Program-made: the position numbers and the translations under genes
Shown: one piece after another, positions 26,597 through 33,858 of the stretch
How the letters are laid out: every line of letters begins with the position of its first letter
Position numbering within the stretch: position 1 is the first letter of the stretch
From: Bacteroidia bacterium
Lineage (GTDB): Bacteria > Bacteroidota > Bacteroidia > CAILMK01 > JBBDIG01
Length of the DNA stretch: 63,270 bases
Direction: 5' to 3'
Assembly (NCBI GenBank): GCA_040880525.1
Contig: JBBDIG010000058.1
Location: forward strand, 1-63,270
Notes under the pieces: model-generated
What the model was told of the DNA's origin: nothing
What the model saw: only the letters and a program-made list of their open reading frames with translations
The model's database searches: none

Positions 26597-27589
26597 ATGC
26601 TCGTATCAATGAATTGCGTCCGGGAAGACCAGCCCGGAGAAAAATGGAAATCCCTTTTTGACAGATCATGGCCTTTTTATAAAAAATGGTACGCGCAGGA
26701 AGGGCTCTTGTCCCGGCCCGGCTATCTAACCTGTTATAACCAACTCAAAGAGCACATGCCTGAGTTGCTGCCGGTGTACGAACAACTTTGTTCCCTGGCC
26801 GGTGGCGGAGATATAGCTTCCCGCTACCTCAGCCTCTACAGCCCTCCGCCATTTATGAGCGGATGCACACAACTGGCCTGGACCAAACCGCCTTATGGGA
26901 TTATCCGCAACTATGACTATGATCCCCGGCTATTCGAGGGCGTAATGCTCAAAACCAATTGGTTGAAACATGTGATGGGCGTTTCTGACTGCAACTGGGG
27001 CCTGCTCGATGGGATTAACGAAGATGGCCTGGCTGTGTCGCTCACTTTTGGTGGCCGCAATGTCACCGGGAAAGGCTTTGGTATTCCGCTGGTGGTGCGC
27101 TATGCCCTGGAAACCTGCGCTACCGTCCCGGAGGCTCAACGGCTGTTTCTGCGTGTTCCTGTCCACATGGCCTATAATATTACTATGGTAGATACGCACG
27201 GTTCTTTTTCAACCCTCTTCCTCTCTCCCGACCGCAGGCCCCTTCTGTCCGATTCGTGGGTAGCTACCAACCATCAGGAAGTAGTGGAGTGGATGGAATA
27301 TGCCGCCCTTACAGGTACCCTGGAACGGAAAGAATTCCTGGAAGCCCTGCTGGTATTGCCCCATCTCGATAAAGAAGAAGTGATCCGCAGGTTTTTCAAT
27401 CTGCCTCTGTATCACAACCAGGCGAAGCAATCTTTTGTAACGCTTTACACTGCCGCCTATAACGTAGAAGAACGCAGCACGCGGATCCTCTGGCCAACCA
27501 AATATATCAGCCAGTCTCTCCACGCATTTAACGAGCACCGCGAAGTTGTGAACCTGAGAAAATATCAAACGAAGGAGTTTTTGAAGTGA
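26597..27589 (+). CDS. C45-family NTN hydrolase/acyltransferase
   Basis: This complete 330-residue protein has the autocleavage junction G89-C90 in FMSGCTQLAW, followed by RNYDYDPRLFEG, NWGLLDGINEDGLAVSLTFGG and HMAYNITMVD. C45 enzymes (acyl-CoA:6-APA acyltransferase; insect Tan, which hydrolyses beta-alanyl amines) activate by cutting before the Cys and act on amides of small amines. It begins two bases after the ATP-grasp stop and ends the gene run, with a strong terminator five bases past its stop. Its paralogue is at 1-907 on the other strand. Residues 1-88 would form the small alpha chain. The substrate is unknown. Confidence 0.88.
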   Translation: MLVSMNCVREDQPGEKWKSLFDRSWPFYKKWYAQEGLLSRPGYLTCYNQLKEHMPELLPVYEQLCSLAGGGDIASRYLSLYSPPPFMSGCTQLAWTKPPYGIIRNYDYDPRLFEGVMLKTNWLKHVMGVSDCNWGLLDGINEDGLAVSLTFGGRNVTGKGFGIPLVVRYALETCATVPEAQRLFLRVPVHMAYNITMVDTHGSFSTLFLSPDRRPLLSDSWVATNHQEVVEWMEYAALTGTLERKEFLEALLVLPHLDKEEVIRRFFNLPLYHNQAKQSFVTLYTAAYNVEERSTRILWPTKYISQSLHAFNEHREVVNLRKYQTKEFLK

Positions 27590-27593
27590 CCCC

Positions 27594-27628
27594 AACTTGA
27601 AGTCACAATTTGCGACTTCAAGTTTTTC
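27594..27628 (+). terminator. Intrinsic terminator closing the six-gene run
   Basis: Perfect 11-base inverted repeat AACTTGAAGTC / GACTTCAAGTT (27594-27604 and 27614-27624) with a nine-base loop, followed by a short T-run. It begins five bases after the C45 stop codon. Confidence 0.75.
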
Positions 27629-27674
27629 CATTTCAATTGCTCTCGCTTGGCGTCCCGCGAGCGTGAGCTATTCC

Positions 27675-27689
27675 GAGGCGTCTCGCCTC
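27675..27689. repeat. Small palindrome GAGGCG-tct-CGCCTC
   Basis: Six-base arms and a three-base loop in a G+C-rich patch (27640-27740) that stands out from the A+T-rich surroundings and contains phrases such as GCGTCCCGCGAGCGTGAGC. It resembles dispersed intergenic palindromic elements of Bacteroidota. Confidence 0.4.
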
Positions 27690-27774
27690 CGTTTATTACA
27701 ACCTGCATGACCGTGGGGCGGGATGGCCAGTAATAGCACACGTCAGGTGAAGAAGTTTAAAAAATATAACAAAT

Positions 27775-28073
27775 CTAATTCTTAATATTCTTTACAATCC
27801 TTTTAAAGAAATAGATTATTATGCCCCCTTGAGACAGCAAAACCCATAAAACACTTATATAGTATCCCCATTCTTCAACACTTTCTTATGCACCCTTTGA
27901 GATTTAGCTTTAATAAAAAAAGTAATAATTAGTGCAGCAATCAAAGCACTTGATATTATACTGCCTACACGCTATGATTCCGTTCCTGCCAGCGCTTTTA
28001 GAACAATGGAATGATAAAAAACCCCTATTACAATTAAATAGATGGCGATATAAAATTTCAGGTATTTTAGCAT
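27775..28073 (-). pseudogene. Broken small three-helix membrane protein gene
   Basis: From ATG 28073 the minus strand encodes MLKYLKFYIAIYLIVIGVFY...KALAGTES, then an in-frame TAG (27972-27974). The same frame continues with VGSIISSALIAALIITFFIKAKSQRVHKKVLK up to a TAA at 27855-27857. One frame over, sequence from about 27873 reads EWGYYISVLWVLLSQGG, IIIYFFKRIVKNIKN and stops at 27775. Three well-formed hydrophobic helices in succession, split by one nonsense codon and one frameshift, point to a decayed gene of about 100 codons. No family is recognised. A sequencing error at both sites is the alternative. Confidence 0.55.
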
Positions 28074-28153
28074 TTCTTTTTTAGATTTTAAAACTGTTGC
28101 ACATAATACTACTTTTACCTTGTATTTTAATTCAAAAAAGTTAATTTTCAATA

Positions 28154-28735
28154 ATGCCCAAACCTAAATATTCAATGCCGGCCATTTTGCTTTCCGGGGG
28201 GAAAAGCAGCCGTATGGGCGCTGATAAAAATTTGCTTGACTATGGAAAGGGAGCGCAATGGCAGGTAATGCACAGCCGGCTTTCCCGGCAGTTTGGTCAG
28301 GTTTGGATCTCATGCCGGCAGGATCAAACAAGAATTTTTGAAGGCATAGAAAATCTTATTATTGACCCGTGGGATGGTATTGGGCCAATGGCCGGAATAG
28401 CCGGTTCGATGCAACGACTGCGGACAGCTTCTGCATTTTTTGTGAGTTGTGACCTGCCCTTTTATGATGATGCACTGCCAGAAGCATTGATCACTGCGAA
28501 TGATGAACAGTTCATAGCCTGCTGCGCAAAAGCTCCGGGCGCTGGCCATCCTGAACCGCTCATCGCAGTGTGGAATGAAAACGCACTTCCTCATTTGCTC
28601 AGCGCGATTGAGACCAAAGAATATTCATTGCAAAAGGTGCTGAAAGCCAATCCTCATAAAACGGTGGAGGTGGCGCACCGGTTGATATTTAATGCAAATA
28701 CAAATGAAGAATATCTGAAAGCTAAAAAAATGTAA
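28154..28735 (+). CDS. mobA: Molybdenum cofactor guanylyltransferase-like protein
   Basis: The 193-residue protein starts with the nucleotidyltransferase signature AILLSGGKSSRMGADKNLLDYG and continues with IIDPWDGIGPMAGIAGSM and FFVSCDLPF (metal-binding DxP region). MobA couples GMP to molybdopterin to give the MGD form of the cofactor. There are no other moa/moe/mod genes and no molybdoenzyme in the window, so it stands alone here. The ATG lies in an A+T-rich leader; no promoter match was found. The family is clear, the precise nucleotide (GTP or CTP) less so. Confidence 0.85.
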   Translation: MPKPKYSMPAILLSGGKSSRMGADKNLLDYGKGAQWQVMHSRLSRQFGQVWISCRQDQTRIFEGIENLIIDPWDGIGPMAGIAGSMQRLRTASAFFVSCDLPFYDDALPEALITANDEQFIACCAKAPGAGHPEPLIAVWNENALPHLLSAIETKEYSLQKVLKANPHKTVEVAHRLIFNANTNEEYLKAKKM

Positions 28736-28776
28736 TGGCCTTTCTTTTTCGCGTAAACAGGCAGCCGGGAAGTCTT

Positions 28777-30213
28777 TCAGCTTTTAACCTTTTTCAGGCC
28801 CATGTCCTTTCCGGCTTTTAGCATATATTCAAAAGCAGCGTCATACTTATTTGGAATATCCCCGCTGAGGATGGCCTCACGTACCTGGTGTTTTATTTTG
28901 CCCACTTCAGGACCCGGTTTAATTCCGAAAGTTTCCATCACTATTTCACCGGTAATGGGCGGTTTCCAGTTGCGCATCTGGTCTTTTTTTTCCACCACCT
29001 CCAGTCTTTCCCATACTTTGTCGAAGCGGGCAAGATACCGCTCCACCTTCTCCTCGTTCTTTGAGGTAATGTCTGCACGGCAAAGCAGGAAGAGATCTTC
29101 AATATCGTCACCGGCTTCTACCAGGAGCCTGCGCAGGGCTGAGTCGCTGACTTCTTCCTGTGCCAGGGCTATGGGGCGCAGATGCAGTGCGACAATCTTC
29201 TGCACGTATTTCATTTTATCATTGAGCGGCAGTTTCAGCTTGCGAAATAGTTTGGGGATCATCCGCTCGCCAATTACTTCATGGCCGTGAAAAGTCCATC
29301 CTCCTTCTTCTTCAAACCGTTTGGAGGAGGGCTTGCCAATATCGTGGAGCAAAGCCGCCCAGCGCAGCCAGAGGTTATCGCTCATTCCGGCCAGGTTATC
29401 CAGCACCTGCAGGGTATGAAAGAAATTGTCCTTGTGTGAGTGGCCGTTGATGGTTTCCACGCCATGGAGTGCCACCAGTTCAGGAAAGATGAGATGCAGC
29501 AATCCCGTTTTCATCAGTAGCTTAAACCCCACGGAAGGATGGGAGGAAGCCATGATCTTGTTCAGTTCATCAGTAATCCGTTCCTGGGTAATGATACTGA
29601 TGCGCTCCCGGTGCTCAGCAATAGCGTTAAGCGTTTGAGGCTGAATACGAAACTGCAGTTGTGCGGCAAAACGGATGGCGCGCATCATCCGCAGCGGATC
29701 GTCAGAGAAGGTAGTTCCGGGCGCCAGCGGGGTTTTGATAATGCCTTTTTTCAGATCATCCCATCCCTTAAAAAGATCCACCAGATTTCCGTAGTCGTTT
29801 TTATTGACGCTGATTGCCAGGGTATTGATGGTGAAATCGCGCCTGCTCAGATCATCTTCCAGCGTTCCCTGCTGCACCTGTGGGTTGCGCGTGTGGCGCG
29901 AATAAGATTCTTTCCGGGCACCTACAAATTCCAGTTCCATCTCTTTCGTTTTAAGATGTGCGGTCTGGAAATTCTTGAAAACCGTGATTTTATCCGCGAA
30001 GCCCATGACCCTGGCCATGTGCTTTGCGAAAGCAATTCCATCGCCCACTACCACCAGGTCTGCATCCTTACTTCTTCTTCCGATCAGGACATCGCGCACA
30101 TAGCCGCCCACCAGGTATACTTCCACGCCCATTGTCCCGGCTTCCTCACCAATCAACCTGAATTCAGGTTTCTCAATGATGTGTTTTAAATATTTAAAAT
30201 CGGGAGCCGGCAA
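28777..30213 (-). CDS. cca: CCA tRNA nucleotidyltransferase with HD domain
   Basis: It adds or repairs the CCA 3' end of tRNAs. The 478-residue class II enzyme has the head domain motif VYLVGGYVRDVLIGRRSKDADLVV (metal-binding DxD), VGARKESY, LEDDLSRRDFTINTLA (basic neck), DPLRMMRAIRFAAQL and ERI. A C-terminal HD domain includes HSHKDNFFHTLQVLDN and RWAALLHDIGKP. No ATG lies near the homology start; translation probably begins at the TTG at 30213. The gene is 70 bases downstream of yidC on the same strand. Confidence 0.92.
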   Translation of the reverse strand: MPAPDFKYLKHIIEKPEFRLIGEEAGTMGVEVYLVGGYVRDVLIGRRSKDADLVVVGDGIAFAKHMARVMGFADKITVFKNFQTAHLKTKEMELEFVGARKESYSRHTRNPQVQQGTLEDDLSRRDFTINTLAISVNKNDYGNLVDLFKGWDDLKKGIIKTPLAPGTTFSDDPLRMMRAIRFAAQLQFRIQPQTLNAIAEHRERISIITQERITDELNKIMASSHPSVGFKLLMKTGLLHLIFPELVALHGVETINGHSHKDNFFHTLQVLDNLAGMSDNLWLRWAALLHDIGKPSSKRFEEEGGWTFHGHEVIGERMIPKLFRKLKLPLNDKMKYVQKIVALHLRPIALAQEEVSDSALRRLLVEAGDDIEDLFLLCRADITSKNEEKVERYLARFDKVWERLEVVEKKDQMRNWKPPITGEIVMETFGIKPGPEVGKIKHQVREAILSGDIPNKYDAAFEYMLKAGKDMGLKKVKS

Positions 30214-30283
30214 TTTGATATTTTCCTTTTTTTAAAGGGTTATTATTTTTAATTTAAAACAATAACTCAAAGGGCTGAAATCC

Positions 30284-32110
30284 TTATTTTTTTGCAGCCT
30301 GCTTTTTTTGCTGCTCTTTAGCCATTTGTTCTAACCGAGCCTGCCATTTGGATTTTGTAACCGGGCGTTTCTTTTTTTCTTCAATTTGAGCATGAAGCTT
30401 TTTCTCATCAATTACAAGCTGGAAAAGATAGAACTGGCCTATAGAAAAAAGATTGAAGAGCAGGTAGTAATAACTGAGGGCTGAAGCATAACTGTTGAGG
30501 AAAAATAGCATCATGAAAGGTGGGAGATACACCATCATTTTCATTTGAGCCGCCATTGGGCCATCACTTCCCATTGAAGGCTGCATTTGCCTGTTTATAA
30601 TTCCATAAAAGAAAGTGGCAATGGCCATGAGCAATGTGAAAAGGCTAATGTGGGAACCATAAAAAGGAATATCGAAGGGCAGGTCCATTATAGAATCGTA
30701 GGTAGAAAGATCTGAAGCCCACAAAAAGGGCTCTTGCCTTAATTCAATGGAAGAGGGGAAGAAGCTGTACATCGCGATGAGGATGGGCATCTGCAGGATA
30801 GCGGGCAGGCATCCGCCAAAAGGACTTACGCCTGCCTTCCGGTACAAGGTCATTTGTGCTGATTGTTGCTTGGCCATGTCCCCGCCAGTTTTCTTTTTAA
30901 TCTCGTCCAGTTCAGGTTTGAGCAACCGCATTTTTGCTGAAGAGAGGTAGCTCTTGTAGGTGAGCGGGGAGAGGACGAGCTTGATAATCAGCGTCAGGAT
31001 CAGGATAATAATTCCAAAACTGGCGATATAATCATTTAGGGCATTAAAGAGCGGAATTACCAGAAAACGGTTCACCTCGCGGAATACGGGCCAGCCGAGG
31101 AAAACCTGCTTGTGGAGGTCAATACTGGCATATTGCTTCAACGTTTCATAATGCACCGGCCCGAAGTACAGGGCCATGTTGTAATGCTCATTGCCGGAGT
31201 GAGACAGTGGCAGGTTCAGCACTGCATCCAGGGTTTTTACTGTGTCAGAGGTTTCATCCGTTTGGGTGGAAATCTTCCCGCCTGCAAAGTGATCTTCAGA
31301 GATCAGGGTTTGTGTAAAGAATTTTTGCTTAAAACCAATCCAGGTCAGTTTCTCCTGAAATTCTTCTGATTCATCGCTGGTTTCTGACAGATAATCAGCG
31401 CCCTCTTCGGCCAGTTTATAATGCACGCTGGTATGTATTCGCTCTTCCTTTGCTGTTCTTTCCTGGCGCAGGAGGTTTGCATGCCAGAGGATTTGCATGG
31501 ATTGCTGGCTGCGCGGAATAACATTATCAAAACCAATAAACTTTACATCGTAGCCAAGCATATAGCTGTTACCGTGGAGCGTGTATGTTTGCTCTATTCG
31601 CTGCCCTCCGCCCATATCAAGCCGCATGGTAAGGCTGGCAGAATCATTTCCGGTTACCCGGATGTCTGCATCTTCTGTATCAAAATAAAGGTCGGAGGTA
31701 TTTACCTGCTGATCATGAGTACGGAAGAGATAGCCGAATTGCCAGTCATTACGCCCGCTGAAAAGCACCAGCGGCATAGAATCGAAAGTACTATAGTTCT
31801 TCAACTGAACGAAGGAAGGCGTCCCCCCTTTGCGGGAAACCCTCATTATGAGGTGTTCATTTTCGAGCGTTACTTCCCCCTCTTCTCCTTCAGAAAATGC
31901 TGCAAAATCCCCCGGAAGGATGGGTTTGGTTTCCTCCTTTGCTTTTTCTATTTGCTGAGCTTCATCTTCCGCTTTCTGTGGCACCACTTGCTCCGTATCG
32001 GTTTCGCGTGGCGCCAGCGCATCCTGAGAAGGGTCAGGTGCATTTAGGTAGGAAAAGACTATAAGTATTACGAAAATCAGGACAATCCCGATTATGCTGT
32101 TTCTATCCAT
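30284..32110 (-). CDS. yidC: Membrane protein insertase YidC
   Basis: YidC inserts membrane proteins, with or without SecYEG. The 608-residue protein has an N-terminal helix (about 5-24), a low-complexity acidic linker, a large beta-rich periplasmic domain (about 60-340, with ENEHLIMRVSRKGG), and the conserved five-helix core from about 350 onward. The core includes LTLIIKLVLSPLTYKSYLSSAKM, YRKAGVSPFGGCLPAILQMPILIAMY and the final helix pair. The tail is strongly basic (EEKKKRPVTKSK...KKQAAKK), suited to ribosome binding. It is divergent from dinB. Confidence 0.96.
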   Translation of the reverse strand: MDRNSIIGIVLIFVILIVFSYLNAPDPSQDALAPRETDTEQVVPQKAEDEAQQIEKAKEETKPILPGDFAAFSEGEEGEVTLENEHLIMRVSRKGGTPSFVQLKNYSTFDSMPLVLFSGRNDWQFGYLFRTHDQQVNTSDLYFDTEDADIRVTGNDSASLTMRLDMGGGQRIEQTYTLHGNSYMLGYDVKFIGFDNVIPRSQQSMQILWHANLLRQERTAKEERIHTSVHYKLAEEGADYLSETSDESEEFQEKLTWIGFKQKFFTQTLISEDHFAGGKISTQTDETSDTVKTLDAVLNLPLSHSGNEHYNMALYFGPVHYETLKQYASIDLHKQVFLGWPVFREVNRFLVIPLFNALNDYIASFGIIILILTLIIKLVLSPLTYKSYLSSAKMRLLKPELDEIKKKTGGDMAKQQSAQMTLYRKAGVSPFGGCLPAILQMPILIAMYSFFPSSIELRQEPFLWASDLSTYDSIMDLPFDIPFYGSHISLFTLLMAIATFFYGIINRQMQPSMGSDGPMAAQMKMMVYLPPFMMLFFLNSYASALSYYYLLFNLFSIGQFYLFQLVIDEKKLHAQIEEKKKRPVTKSKWQARLEQMAKEQQKKQAAKK

Positions 32111-32130
32111 CGGTTCCGTTTTGGCGGGTG

Positions 32131-32138
32131 CAAAGGTA
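32131..32138 (-). promoter_or_regulatory. -7 box of yidC
   Basis: On the minus strand TACCTTTG fits TAnnTTTG, 20 bases before the yidC ATG. No -33 TTTG was found at the standard distance. Confidence 0.45.
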
Positions 32139-32149
32139 GAAATATTGGG

Positions 32150-32157
32150 TAGTTTTG
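32150..32157 (+). promoter_or_regulatory. -7 box of dinB
   Basis: TAGTTTTG fits TAnnTTTG, giving a leader of roughly 85-90 bases before the ATG at 32252. A TTTG at 32120-32123 precedes it with a 26-base spacer, longer than usual. It is back to back with the yidC box. Confidence 0.4.
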
Positions 32158-32251
32158 CCGTTTAATATCCCTTTCTGCATTTGGGTTGTTTTAAGCATCT
32201 CTGCTTATCTTTCCCCACCACAAAAAATAGTTACTCCCGAAAATCGAAAAC

Positions 32252-33478
32252 ATGGGATCAGCCTCAAATAATCGTACAATCGTCCACATGGACCTCGACT
32301 CATTCTTTGTGTCGGTGGAGCGGCTTATGGACAGCAGGCTCAATGGAAAGCCCGTACTCGTGGGTGGCACCGGCAGCCGGGGCGTGGTGGCCTCGTGCAG
32401 TTATGAGGCGCGGACATTCGGCATACACTCGGCCATGCCCATGCGCACCGCCCTGCAGCTTTGCCCGGACGCCATAGTGCTGAAAGGAGATTCGGGCCGC
32501 TACAGCAAGTATTCTGATATTATTACGGAAATCATTAAGCAGGAGGTGCCCCTCTTCGAGAAAACCTCCATTGATGAATTTTACCTGGACCTAAGTGGGA
32601 TGGACCGCTTCTTTGGCTGCTATAAATTGTCATCGGCCCTGCGAAAGAAGATCATAAAAGAAACGGGGCTGCCAATATCCTTTGGCCTGTCAATAAATAA
32701 AACGGTGGCAAAAGTGGCGACAGGCGAGGCCAAGCCGAATAATGAAATACAGGTGGAACGGGGCCTGGAAAAACCATTTCTCTCACCGTTGCCGGTAGGA
32801 AAAATCCCCATGATAGGAGAAAAGACCGCGTTGCTCCTGGGTCGCATGGGCGTGAAGAAAATACACACCTTGCAGGAAATGCCCGTAGAATTGATGGAAA
32901 AGGCGATGGGCAAGAATGGCGTGGCAATATGGAAAAAAGCCAATGCCATTGACAATGCCCCCGTAGAGCCATATCAGGAGCGGAAATCAATTTCGCTGGA
33001 GCGCACTTTTGAACACGATACCACGGACGTAACCAAGCTCCGCAACCTGCTGATAGCGATGGCCGAAAACCTGGCTTACCAGCTACGTCAGGGAAACAAG
33101 CTCACCGCCTGCGTTACGGTAAAACTCCGGTATTCCGACTTCAACACCTATACGTTACAAAAACGCATTCCCTACACTTCCTGCGATCATCATGTAATAG
33201 ATTATACAAAAGAGCTTTTTGAGAAACTTTACAACAAGCGCCTGCTGGTGCGGCTGGTGGGGCTAAAGTTCAGCCACCTGACAGGGGGAGGCTACCAGAT
33301 GCAGCTCTTTGAAGATAATCCCGAGCTTATAAACCTGTATCAGGCCATGGACAAAATGCGCAACCGCTTTGGCCTGAATGCGGTGAAACGTGCCGTAGGA
33401 ATGGACTCCCGCGGCCTGGGCCGTGCAAATCCCTTTAATGGAATGCCCCCGGTAATAATGGCGCACCGTAGGCAGTAG
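32252..33478 (+). CDS. dinB: DNA polymerase IV (Y family)
   Basis: An error-prone translesion polymerase. The 408-residue protein has the palm metal ligands in HMDLDSFFVSVERL and in TSIDEFYLDLSG (the D-E pair), YEARTFGIHSAMPM in the fingers, SFGLSINKTVAKVATGEAKPN, a helix-hairpin-helix thumb region around PMIGEKTALLLGRMG, and the little-finger domain ending near 345. The last 50 residues hold MQLFEDN, which resembles the QLxLF sliding-clamp-binding motif. Whether it is SOS-controlled cannot be seen; no LexA box was identified. Confidence 0.95.
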   Translation: MGSASNNRTIVHMDLDSFFVSVERLMDSRLNGKPVLVGGTGSRGVVASCSYEARTFGIHSAMPMRTALQLCPDAIVLKGDSGRYSKYSDIITEIIKQEVPLFEKTSIDEFYLDLSGMDRFFGCYKLSSALRKKIIKETGLPISFGLSINKTVAKVATGEAKPNNEIQVERGLEKPFLSPLPVGKIPMIGEKTALLLGRMGVKKIHTLQEMPVELMEKAMGKNGVAIWKKANAIDNAPVEPYQERKSISLERTFEHDTTDVTKLRNLLIAMAENLAYQLRQGNKLTACVTVKLRYSDFNTYTLQKRIPYTSCDHHVIDYTKELFEKLYNKRLLVRLVGLKFSHLTGGGYQMQLFEDNPELINLYQAMDKMRNRFGLNAVKRAVGMDSRGLGRANPFNGMPPVIMAHRRQ

Positions 33479-33858
33479 GAACGCCAGACTTCCACCTGCC
33501 GCCTGATCAAATAGATCAATAGATATGAAGAATCTTCCGCCTGGCTTTTTTTGCGATCCATACTTTTTGGTTTCCAACATTTTGATCAATAGCCCCCGGT
33601 TTCAACCGGGGGTATAAAAAATGCCCACCCACAACCGTTTCAACGGTTTAACTGCAACATCAGGCTACCGCCTGGCGAAGTCATCTGGGATGTTTAACCC
33701 TTCTCTCCCAACCCTCGAAGGGTTTCGGAACCCTTCGAGGGTTTTGCTCCGGGATTGGGTAGCGCTTGTACTGCTTTCTATAAAGAAGAACACAATCGTT
33801 TAACGGGGAGATTGTACTGCCAAACTGCTCCGGATGATGGAGAATAAACTACCAATCG
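33479..33858. repeat. Intergenic palindromic repeat cluster
   Basis: This gap contains a chain of inverted repeats: CCCCCGGTT-tc-AACCGGGGG at 33593-33612, AACCGTT-type palindrome near 33633-33648, ACCGCCTGG-type text near 33667-33677, and the perfect 15-base stem listed separately at 33710-33743. A related 'ACCGTTTCAACGG...CGCCTGGC' block recurs at 37086-37131. No gene is seen. The stems probably help end transcription from dinB and from the gene on the minus strand. Confidence 0.6.
33710..33743. terminator. Perfect 15-bp stem-loop
   Basis: AACCCTCGAAGGGTT (33710-33724), loop TCGG, AACCCTTCGAGGGTT (33729-33743), then TT. A very stable bidirectional hairpin between dinB and the convergent T9SS gene. 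It may be a terminator or a mobile palindromic repeat. Confidence 0.55.
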
